Positions 1-6,024 of a stretch of DNA of 8,274 nucleotides are shown in pieces (positions within the stretch are counted from its first letter, which is position 1; each line of letters begins with the position of its first letter). Below the pieces are notes generated by a model that was not told the origin of the DNA, did no database searches, and saw nothing but the letters and a program-made list of their open reading frames with translations. The position numbers and the translations under genes were made by a program. The DNA is from an uncultured Actinomycetes bacterium (GTDB lineage: Bacteria; Actinomycetota; Actinomycetes; Nanopelagicales; Nanopelagicaceae), in NCBI GenBank assembly GCA_903928395.1, contig CAIYQS010000080.1:1-8274 (forward strand), in the 5' to 3' direction.

Positions 1-4
1 AAAT

Positions 5-1108
5 GTGAGTTTTGTGGATACTTCTGAACGTTCTGTTGACTCCAAGGGGGACTCAAGGGTCGCTCCGTCACGAGTTCGGCGGACGCAGGTGACTCTGCAT
101 GACGTTGCAAAATTAGCTGAGGTAGATACTTCAACGGCCTCGCGAGCTCTTCGGAGCTCGACGAGGCACTTGGTTCGTCCCGATACAGTCGCACGAGTAG
201 TTGCCGTGGCGGCAGAGTTGAACTATCGAGTAAATCCTGTTGCAAAGGGCCTAAAAGAACAACGGACGATGACAATAGGAATGATCTTGCCCGATCTGGC
301 AAACCCTCTATTCCCACCAATTGTTCGAGGCATAGAAGATGGTTTACGAAAGAAGGGCTATGTCTTGATACTGGCAAATACAGATCGAGACTCCGCCCTT
401 GAGAAAGAACTTCTTGATGTTCTGCTATCACGCCAGATTGATGGGTTGATATTGGCGACAGCCGAACTAGATTACCCGCAGCTTGAAGAGATTATGGAAA
501 CCGTTCCGACTATTTTGGTCAACCGCGCTACAAAAGACTTTCTAGTTCCGACAGTTTCAAGTGATGACTATCAAGGTATCGGTCAGGCGGTTCAACATTT
601 GCATGATCTTGGGCACCGCCGAATCGCTCATGTAGGAGGTTCTGAGAAAGCTTCGACAGGCACGCTGCGTTATCAACATTATTTGAGTTGGATGCACAGA
701 TTGGGGCTTGAAGTAGATCCTGATTTGGTAGTTTTTGCAGATTGGGTCACGCAAGATTTTGGTGAAAAGGCATGCACTGAATTACTTGCTAAAACGCAAG
801 ATTTCACGGCGATTATCGCGGGAAGCGATCTAGTTGCCCTGGGTTGTTATGCCGCGCTCCGTAAACATAATTTGTCGGTTCCTGAAGATGTTTCTGTAGT
901 TGGGTATAACGGAATCATTTTTTGCAATGAATTTTCGCCACCTCTAACGAGCGTTCATGTTCCAAAATATGACATCGGTTTGTCAGCAGCGTCATTGATA
1001 ATTGAAGCAATTGAAAATCCCGGTGCTCCAGCAGTTTCAGTACTGCTTCCCACAACACTTCAAGTGCGATCATCAACTAAATCAGTGGCCGGAATTCAAA
1101 GAATATGA
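5..1108 (+). CDS. LacI/GalR-family transcriptional regulator
   Basis: This is a DNA-binding repressor/activator of the LacI/GalR family, expected to sense a small metabolite in the cytoplasm and control the genes behind it. Residues 30-49 (TLHDVAKLAEVDTSTASRAL) are the helix-turn-helix. Residues 72-83 (LNYRVNPVAKGL) match the hinge helix, with L83 at the minor-groove position. From about residue 90 a periplasmic-binding-protein-like sensor domain follows (IGMILPDLANPLF, IDGLILA at 145-151, SVPEDVSVVGYN at 291-302, PPLTSV at 312-317). Most relatives have GFDD or GYDD where this protein has GYNG (300-303), so ligand contacts may differ. The first 28 residues are an unusual hydrophilic extension. 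GTG at position 5 is the first start visible, but the left edge is so close that the true start could lie outside. GTG at 89 would give a canonical-length protein. The stop overlaps the next gene by 4 bases (ATGA), which suggests it regulates its own operon. Confidence 0.93.
   Translation: MSFVDTSERSVDSKGDSRVAPSRVRRTQVTLHDVAKLAEVDTSTASRALRSSTRHLVRPDTVARVVAVAAELNYRVNPVAKGLKEQRTMTIGMILPDLANPLFPPIVRGIEDGLRKKGYVLILANTDRDSALEKELLDVLLSRQIDGLILATAELDYPQLEEIMETVPTILVNRATKDFLVPTVSSDDYQGIGQAVQHLHDLGHRRIAHVGGSEKASTGTLRYQHYLSWMHRLGLEVDPDLVVFADWVTQDFGEKACTELLAKTQDFTAIIAGSDLVALGCYAALRKHNLSVPEDVSVVGYNGIIFCNEFSPPLTSVHVPKYDIGLSAASLIIEAIENPGAPAVSVLLPTTLQVRSSTKSVAGIQRI
137..167 (+). repeat. Strong inverted repeat / hairpin with TTCG loop inside the regulator gene
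   Basis: Arm 137-149 pairs with arm 154-167 around a TTCG loop at 150-153. The inner 7 bp (143-149 with 154-160) are perfect. The outer 6 bp (137-142 with 162-167) are also perfect, separated from the inner stem by one unpaired A at 161. In RNA the loop is closed as C(UUCG)G, a known exceptionally stable tetraloop. The element lies in the codons for residues 45-55 of the LacI-type regulator, at the end of the helix-turn-helix, and is more GC-rich than its surroundings. No T-run follows, so it is not a standard intrinsic terminator. It may be a translational or RNA-stability element, a DNA operator, or a by-product of codon choice. The structure is certain on paper; any function is inference. 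Confidence 0.6.
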
Positions 1109-2097
1109 CGATAAAATCAAAAAAAGTTGCAATCGTTGGAACACGGTACGCGAATTTTGCGATTGAAGAAGAAGTCTTTGCCGATCTTGGCGTAACAATT
1201 GTTTCTGGCCCTGGTAAGGATTCAGAAGATATTGTTGCGATTGCAGGAGATGCCGAAATTATTTTGGCTGGTGCGCCACCTAAGTTTGATCGAAATACTT
1301 TAGAGAAATTGAGTTGTCGTGGGATTATTCGTTATGGCGTAGGTACGGAGTCAGTTGACCTATTAGCAGCAAAAGATTTGGGTATATGGGTTTCACGCGT
1401 AGCTGATTATGGGACTGAAGCTGTCGCGACCCATTCAGTAGCCCTCGCTCTCGCGGCGGTTCGTGGCATCCGGGAGGCGGATCGGGTGGTCCAAAATGGG
1501 TCATGGGGATTTGCGGATATAAAGCCACTGCATCTTCCATCTGCCCTTACAGTGGGAGTTGTTGGAACTGGGCGAATAGGTCGTCATGCAGCTAAACAGT
1601 TCTTAGGACTTGGCTTTAACGTTATAACTTACGACATTGCTCCCCCCAAGGAGCTGCCAGTGGGGATAGAGCTGGTTTCTACGCTCAATGAACTCCTGCG
1701 ACGAAGCGATATTGTAAGTTTGCATGTACCTGGATCAGCAGATGGTGCCCCATTGATTGGGTCAGCCGAGTTTTCCCTCATGAAATCAGGATCAATCATT
1801 GTTAACACTTCTCGAGGTTCTTTAATTAAGTCTTCCTCACTCATCGATGCGCTAAAAAATGGACTCATAAGAACTGCGGCGCTCGATGTCTTTGAGCGTG
1901 AACCTGTTCAGATCGCGGATTTTCAGGAAGTTGCCACAAAGATCATTTTTAGCCCTCATATGGCTTGGTACACCGAGGAATCAGAAGCTGATTTGAGATT
2001 TAAGGCAGCAACCGAAGCTCGCCGAATACTTTCCGGCGATCGACCACTTGAAATTGTCGTTGAACCATCCCCCGAGAAAGCGAGAGCACGTTTATGA
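1105..2097 (+). CDS. D-isomer-specific 2-hydroxyacid dehydrogenase, CtBP/phosphoglycerate-dehydrogenase-like
   Basis: This soluble NAD(P)-dependent enzyme interconverts a 2-oxo acid and a D-2-hydroxy acid. The family layout is complete: a split substrate-binding domain (about 1-100 and 290-330) around a Rossmann domain (about 105-285). The nucleotide-binding GxGxxG is at 154-159 (GTGRIG). The catalytic set is R237 (NTSRG), E266 (DVFEREP) and H285 (SPHMAWYTEES). The SPHxAWY context around the histidine recalls the CtBP-like branch rather than classical SerA or lactate dehydrogenase. At 330 residues with no ACT domain, a role in serine synthesis is unlikely. The ATG overlaps the regulator stop by 4 bases, and the ribosome site is poor (AAAGAA), so translational coupling is likely. 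The same overlap links it to the creatininase-family gene. Its substrate cannot be read from sequence; a sugar-acid or hydroxy-acid intermediate of this cluster is my inference. Confidence 0.9.
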   Translation: MTIKSKKVAIVGTRYANFAIEEEVFADLGVTIVSGPGKDSEDIVAIAGDAEIILAGAPPKFDRNTLEKLSCRGIIRYGVGTESVDLLAAKDLGIWVSRVADYGTEAVATHSVALALAAVRGIREADRVVQNGSWGFADIKPLHLPSALTVGVVGTGRIGRHAAKQFLGLGFNVITYDIAPPKELPVGIELVSTLNELLRRSDIVSLHVPGSADGAPLIGSAEFSLMKSGSIIVNTSRGSLIKSSSLIDALKNGLIRTAALDVFEREPVQIADFQEVATKIIFSPHMAWYTEESEADLRFKAATEARRILSGDRPLEIVVEPSPEKARARL

Positions 2098-2864
2098 ACC
2101 GTCATTCGATAATGGATTTGGCAAGTCCCGATGTAAAGGAATTAGTTGCTCGAAGCGCTATCGCGGTGATCCCCATGGGAAGTACGGAACAGCATGGCCC
2201 TCACCTTCCTAACGGAACTGACACATTTGTTGCCGAACTTATTGCTATGGATGTCGCTCGGGAACTTGATGCGTTATACGTGCCATTTGGTCCATACGGA
2301 GTTACCCCGATACATGCAGATCATCCCGGAACAATTTCATTGCGCCGCGGAACATTTGAAGCGCTCTTGCTGGATATATTGGAAGAACTCACCAATATGG
2401 GTATTAAGACCTTTGTTTTTGTAAATTGGCATGAGGGCAATATCCCTTCAATGGACGCGGTTGCTTACAGTGTTCAAAAGCGCCTCGGGATCAATATTGT
2501 TTCTGCCCAAGCTTGCTATGTCGCCCAGAGGATTTACAAAGAATTAGGTGGCGAACTGACTCATGGTGGAGGTATCGAAACCCTTGGCGTGCTGGCCTAT
2601 GACCCTGAGTTGGTCAAGGTAGATCGAGTTACTGAACCATCAAGACCCGTTGGTGCAGAAGAACTTGATGAGATGCGGCGCTCGAAGGAGGTTTATGGAT
2701 TTGTAACAAATGTCAGCGAATTGGCTCATGATGGATGGTATGGAAATCCACATTGGGCAAAAATGGATTTAGTCAAAGACTTTAGTATGAAAGTGACTGC
2801 AGAAATAGTGGTACTGGTGAATGGCGCTAGACGAGCTCGAGCGATTGCACAAAACCGTAAATAA
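2094..2864 (+). CDS. Creatininase-family metal-dependent amidohydrolase
   Basis: This belongs to the creatininase superfamily, cytoplasmic zinc/manganese hydrolases that open cyclic amides or cleave formamide bonds (creatininase, FAPy deformylase, MftE). The metal-site signature is at 29-43 (GSTEQHGPHLPNGTD), giving E32, H34 and D43 as likely ligands. The second block is NWHEGN (111-116) with H113, where relatives usually have NGHGGN or NGHYEN. The third block is THGGGIET (156-163) with H157 and E162. A GNPHWA block (217-222) matches the usual late G[DN]P motif. Length (256 residues) is typical. The ATG overlaps the previous stop by 4 bases. ATG at 2112 (residue 7) is an alternative start. 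In a sugar-acid-like cluster the natural substrate is probably not creatinine; an amide, lactam or lactone intermediate is possible. The W112 and E114 changes in the second block suggest a subfamily with its own specificity. Confidence 0.88.
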   Translation: MNRHSIMDLASPDVKELVARSAIAVIPMGSTEQHGPHLPNGTDTFVAELIAMDVARELDALYVPFGPYGVTPIHADHPGTISLRRGTFEALLLDILEELTNMGIKTFVFVNWHEGNIPSMDAVAYSVQKRLGINIVSAQACYVAQRIYKELGGELTHGGGIETLGVLAYDPELVKVDRVTEPSRPVGAEELDEMRRSKEVYGFVTNVSELAHDGWYGNPHWAKMDLVKDFSMKVTAEIVVLVNGARRARAIAQNRK

Positions 2865-2896
2865 ATTTTCAATAACCATACTAAAATATAGGGGGA

Positions 2897-3958
2897 ATGA
2901 TGGCAGAGAAAGTCCGTCTTGCGAGCGTTGGGTTGGGCCGTTGGGCCCGCGTTCAGGCACGTGGAGCACAACGTGGTGATGTTATTGAATTAGCAAGTTG
3001 TTTTAGTCGTGATGAAGCAAAACGGAGCGCATTTCAACAAGAATTTAACATCCCTAAGGCAGCTTCCACTTGGGAAGAATTGCTGGCGGATAAAGATATC
3101 GAAGGAATTATTCTTACGACTCCAAACGATACTCACCGAACGCTTATTGAACAGGCCCTTCAAGCAGGTAAGCCTGTTTATACAGATAAGCCCATTGCGG
3201 CAACGATGCAAGACGCAGCCTCAATTTTAAAGACCGCCCAGAGCACCCTGGTCCCCTTTGCCGTTGGACATAGCTCCCGTCGCTTGTCGGGTCATCGCCA
3301 ACAGAAGAAGTGGATCGAAGACGGAACTTTAGGTCCCGTTTCTCTCGCCCAAGCAAACTTCTCTAATGAGCGTGGATTGGAACTAACTCCGGATACTTGG
3401 CGTTGGTATGCAGACAAGAGTCCCGGCGGCGCATATATTCAACTAGGCGTGCACCACGCGGATACTCTCCAATACTTGATGGGTCCTGTTAAATCGGTGA
3501 CCGCTCATGCTAGGAAGCTTTACACAAAATCTGAAGTGCCGGATGCAATTATGTCGATTTTAGAATTCGAATCTGGCGCCTTGGGATATTTAGGAACAGG
3601 ATGGGCCTCTCCAGGTGTTTACACCTTGTCACTTCAAGGCACAAAGGCAAACCTCTTTTATGATCTAGATTTCACACATTGGGATGATGCCCATGAAGTG
3701 GATAATTTTAGTTCTCTTCTATCTCAAGAATATGGAGAATCTTCACGTAGCACCGTCAAACTTCCACTGACAGATATGTTTAAAGAGCAGTTAGAAGAGT
3801 TTGCGCTGGCAACGCGTGGGCAAGCAAAGATTGAGGTTGGTGCAGTTGAGGCAGTCCGAGCTTTAGCAGTAATTGACGCGGCACTCTTATCCAATAAGCG
3901 CAATGGCGCAGCGGTTGAAATCGCCGAAGTGCTGGATACCGTAGGGGTTGTGCTCTAA
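2897..3958 (+). CDS. Gfo/Idh/MocA-family NAD(P)-dependent oxidoreductase
   Basis: This family oxidises or reduces hydroxyl groups on sugars, inositols and related polyols with NAD(P) in the cytoplasm. The N-terminal Rossmann domain starts with SVGLGRWARVQARG, whose glycine motif is G12-x-G14-x-x-A17. TTPNDTH at 74-80 is the usual strand-end block. The catalytic-lysine motif reads TDKP at 96-99 (K98), where most relatives have EKP. The C-terminal domain carries GVHHAD at 184-189 (H186, D189), in the place of the family's DxGxHxxD. The first acid of that motif is Q182 here, so the active site is slightly atypical. Two ATGs stand in tandem at 2897 and 2900, and the GGGGG ribosome site (2891-2895) is only 1 base before the first, so the second is the more plausible start. 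A 32-base gap precedes the gene and 2 bases follow it. The substrate is unknown. Confidence 0.9.
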   Translation: MMAEKVRLASVGLGRWARVQARGAQRGDVIELASCFSRDEAKRSAFQQEFNIPKAASTWEELLADKDIEGIILTTPNDTHRTLIEQALQAGKPVYTDKPIAATMQDAASILKTAQSTLVPFAVGHSSRRLSGHRQQKKWIEDGTLGPVSLAQANFSNERGLELTPDTWRWYADKSPGGAYIQLGVHHADTLQYLMGPVKSVTAHARKLYTKSEVPDAIMSILEFESGALGYLGTGWASPGVYTLSLQGTKANLFYDLDFTHWDDAHEVDNFSSLLSQEYGESSRSTVKLPLTDMFKEQLEEFALATRGQAKIEVGAVEAVRALAVIDAALLSNKRNGAAVEIAEVLDTVGVVL

Positions 3959-3960
3959 TA

Positions 3961-4347
3961 GTGAATAACTTCATTAGAAAGGCTTCGGAATTGACGTTCA
4001 ACCAATTACCTGGTCGAACGTCAGCTGATCCATTCGCGATGTTTGATATTCCCAGTGATGTGAATATCAGCGCGCGAATTGTGAATCTTTCTTATGATCC
4101 GGATAGACATGCACATATGCATCCTAAGACTGTCGAGATTTCCTATGTGTTATCTGGGAGCGGTGAATTATGGTTGGATGGCGAGTTTTATGCCATTGAA
4201 CAAGGTGATTCGATACTGATCCCTCGCGGAATACCACACGCCACCATCCCCGATCTGGAGAAAACTATGCAATTGCTATGCGTTTTTCCCACTTCGGACT
4301 TCTCTTCGAATATTGAAGAGTTAGCCCAGAAAGTGATTAAGAAATGA
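3961..4347 (+). CDS. Small single-domain cupin protein
   Basis: This 128-residue protein is a single beta-barrel cupin, probably binding one metal ion in the cytoplasm. Motif 1 is complete: H52, H54, E59 and G66 with the exact family spacing (HxH, four residues, E, six residues, G). Motif 2 is G82, P88, G90 and H93 (GDSILIPRGIPHA), with the usual late N missing. The four expected metal ligands (H52, H54, E59, H93) are therefore present. Small cupins of this sort act as sugar isomerases or epimerases, dioxygenases, decarboxylases or lyases, and sequence alone cannot separate these. The start is GTG at 3961, 2 bases after the previous stop; no other start is in frame just upstream, and ATG at 4039 would remove 26 residues. 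The only ribosome-site candidate, AGGGG at 3943-3947, is 13 bases away, so coupling to the upstream gene is likely. The stop overlaps the next gene by 4 bases. Confidence 0.85.
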   Translation: MNNFIRKASELTFNQLPGRTSADPFAMFDIPSDVNISARIVNLSYDPDRHAHMHPKTVEISYVLSGSGELWLDGEFYAIEQGDSILIPRGIPHATIPDLEKTMQLLCVFPTSDFSSNIEELAQKVIKK

Positions 4348-5165
4348 AACTAGCGAAATTTTCAGACTCTCAGGGGGATCATTTTGCCCTGGTCGAGGGG
4401 GATAGATTTCACGTTCTTCCGTACAGTTCTCTTACCGAAGTGTTAACCAAAGGTATTGAAGGGGCAAGATCGAGCGTCACAGAAGGAGTTGACTTCGATC
4501 AAATGAGTTTGCGCAATCCATTTGAAAACACATGCAGGATTTTTTGTATTGGAATGAACTACAGCGCTCACGTAAAGGAAACCGGGAAACCTGCCCCGGA
4601 ATTCCCTTCGATCTTTGCAAAATTTCCTTCCACTCTTGCCGATCCCTATCAGGACATCATTTTGCCGGAGGACTCCTTTGAAGTGGACTGGGAAGTTGAA
4701 TTAGGGATCGTTATCGGAAAATCTGGAAGAAATCTGGCTGAAAGCGATGCGCTTTCGATTGTGGCTGGCTATGTTGCGGTAAACGATATTTCAATGCGTG
4801 ACTGGCAGTCTAAGACAACTCAATGGTTTCAAGGAAAGAATTTTGAGAAAACTACCCCCGTGGGACCATACATAGTAACTCCAGATGAATTAGATCATGC
4901 TCGAGCTCTCGCTATAACCTGTGAAATCAACGACGAAACGATGCAGAGTGGAAATACATCTGATCTGATTTTCAGTGTGCCTTACCTGCTTTCCTATATC
5001 TCTCGATTCACCACCCTGCTTCCTGGAGACCTGGTGATCACAGGCACGCCTGGCGGCGTGGGGATGGGTAGGACTCCAAAAAGATTTTTGCAAGCCGGAG
5101 AGACTTTAACTTCTTCAATAGCAGGAATTGGGAGTTTAAGAAATCGGTTTGTGCTTACACAATGA
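4344..5165 (+). CDS. Fumarylacetoacetate hydrolase (FAH)-family protein
   Basis: This family contains metal-dependent enzymes that hydrolyse C-C bonds of diketo acids, decarboxylate oxaloacetate, or hydrate 2-oxo-pent-4-enoates. The 273 residues show a short N-terminal domain and the full catalytic domain. FCIGMNYSAHVKETG (67-81) is the usual entry block. Metal ligands are E117 and E119 (WEVELG) and D148 (NDIS). FQGKNFEKTTPVGP (162-175) holds the conserved K165, and TGTPGGVGMG (233-242) is the late signature. The domain arrangement resembles 2,4-diketo-3-deoxy-sugar-acid hydrolases such as the L-rhamnonate/L-fuconate route enzymes, which give pyruvate plus a hydroxy acid, but also the annotated ureidoglycolate-lyase-like and acylpyruvase groups. 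The ATG overlaps the cupin stop by 4 bases with a weak ribosome site. In this cluster it is the likely carbon-carbon cleaving step, which is inference. Confidence 0.9.
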   Translation: MKLAKFSDSQGDHFALVEGDRFHVLPYSSLTEVLTKGIEGARSSVTEGVDFDQMSLRNPFENTCRIFCIGMNYSAHVKETGKPAPEFPSIFAKFPSTLADPYQDIILPEDSFEVDWEVELGIVIGKSGRNLAESDALSIVAGYVAVNDISMRDWQSKTTQWFQGKNFEKTTPVGPYIVTPDELDHARALAITCEINDETMQSGNTSDLIFSVPYLLSYISRFTTLLPGDLVITGTPGGVGMGRTPKRFLQAGETLTSSIAGIGSLRNRFVLTQ

Positions 5166-5166
5166 A

Positions 5167-5182
5167 TCTTCCACGTGAAACG
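5167..5182. other. parS-like palindrome in the gap before the transporter genes
   Basis: The bases TCTTCCACGTGAAACG match 13 of 16 positions of the well-known ParB-binding consensus TGTTTCACGTGAAACA, including the complete core and right half (CACGTGAAAC). The site lies in the 28-base gap between the FAH-family gene and the ABC ATPase gene, just before its ribosome site. Functional parS sites usually tolerate few mismatches, so this may be a weak or chance site, or simply an E-box-like CACGTG operator for some other protein. Confidence 0.2.
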
Positions 5183-5185
5183 AAC

Positions 5186-5191
5186 AAGGAG
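5186..5191 (+). promoter_or_regulatory. Ribosome binding site of the ABC ATPase gene
   Basis: AAGGAG is the clearest Shine-Dalgarno sequence inside the cluster. It ends 2 bases before the ATG at 5194 and 5 bases before the ATG at 5197, which favours the second methionine as the true start. Its strength suggests independent, efficient translation of the transporter genes, unlike the coupled enzyme genes upstream. Confidence 0.7.
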
Positions 5192-5193
5192 AA

Positions 5194-6024
5194 ATGATGC
5201 TCAAAAGGACAACGAAGTCTACTGTTAGCAAAATTTTGAGCATTTCTGCTGACGAGGAAGACCCAATAGCGATTCGTATCGAACACATCTGCAAATGGTT
5301 TGGCGATCTTCTCGTACTGAAGGACGTCTCGTTAGAGATTGCAAAAAATGAATTTGTTTGTATCGTAGGCGCCAGTGGTTCTGGCAAGACAACGCTCTTA
5401 CGAATGCTCAATGGCCTTGCAGAAATAGATGTGGGCCGAATCTTGGTCGATGGAACCGAAGTTCAGGGTCCGCGTAGAGATATGGCGATGGTTTTTCAGC
5501 AATTTGATCTATTTCCTTGGAAGACCATTGATAAGAATATTTCATTTCCATTGGATTTAGTTGGTATGGATAAGGGGGAAATTGCCGAACGGGTCAAAGC
5601 TGCAATCACGCTGGTTGGTCTTGATGGTTTTGAATCCAAGTATCCAAATCAATTATCTGGAGGTATGAAGCAACGGGTGGGACTGGCCCGCGCCCTGGTG
5701 GTAAGACCCAGTGTGCTTCTCCTAGATGAACCATTTGGTGCAGTAGATGCCCAAACTCGCGAAACTTTGCAAGAGGAGTTGCTCAAAATATGGAGTGATT
5801 TACGTCAAACAGCAGTTTTTGTTACTCACAGTATTGACGAAGCTATTACCTTGGCAGATCGAATCGTTGTTATGAGTGCAAGACCTGGCCAGGTTAATGG
5901 AATATTAGATGTTGATATTCCTAGACCTCGTACGGTTGAGTCGGTACGCAGAGATAGCAGGTATCCAGGTCTACGTGAACAAGTCCGAGCACTTATTGGT
6001 GGCCAGGAAGGAAATCATGAATAA
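5194..6024 (+). CDS. ABC transporter ATP-binding protein, nitrate/sulfonate/taurine (NitT/TauT) type
   Basis: This is the energy-coupling subunit of an ABC importer, acting at the inner face of the membrane with the permease encoded next. All motifs are intact: Walker A GASGSGKT (59-66), Q-loop Q102, signature LSGGMKQR (154-161), Walker B LLLDEP (175-180) and H-loop H212. The KWFGDLLVLKDVSLEI start, FQQFDLFPWKTI around the Q-loop, and DEPFGAVDAQTRE after Walker B are typical of the SsuB/TauB/NrtD group, which handles sulfonates, taurine, nitrate, thiamine precursors and other small solutes. A 26-residue N-terminal stretch before the domain is slightly long. ATG at 5194 and 5197 are tandem, with the second better spaced from AAGGAG. 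The 3' end overlaps the permease by 8 bases. No substrate-binding protein gene lies beside it, which is unusual for an importer of this type. Confidence 0.95.
   Translation: MMLKRTTKSTVSKILSISADEEDPIAIRIEHICKWFGDLLVLKDVSLEIAKNEFVCIVGASGSGKTTLLRMLNGLAEIDVGRILVDGTEVQGPRRDMAMVFQQFDLFPWKTIDKNISFPLDLVGMDKGEIAERVKAAITLVGLDGFESKYPNQLSGGMKQRVGLARALVVRPSVLLLDEPFGAVDAQTRETLQEELLKIWSDLRQTAVFVTHSIDEAITLADRIVVMSARPGQVNGILDVDIPRPRTVESVRRDSRYPGLREQVRALIGGQEGNHE

Noticed and set aside
2194..2424. Open + strand frame of 76 codons within the creatininase-family gene
   Set aside because: It is a shadow frame of the metal-site coding region, and its translation has no domain.
2882..2887. TAAAAT as a -10 box for the Gfo/Idh/MocA gene
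   Set aside because: Transcription would start just 2-5 bases before the ATG, leaving no room for the GGGGG ribosome site, and no -35 lies at the right distance.
3001..3230. Extra frames on both strands within the Gfo/Idh/MocA gene
   Set aside because: They are non-conserved shadow frames; the main frame is intact with all family motifs.
5045..5060. Hairpin CACGCC-TGGC-GGCGTG near the end of the FAH-family gene
   Set aside because: It falls on the codons of the conserved GTPGGVG motif, so glycine/proline codon composition explains it. It has only 6 bp and no T-run.
5136..5411. Open - strand frame of 91 codons spanning the FAH/ABC gap
   Set aside because: It crosses the Walker A coding region of the ATPase in antisense; it shows no family resemblance, and nothing supports expression.
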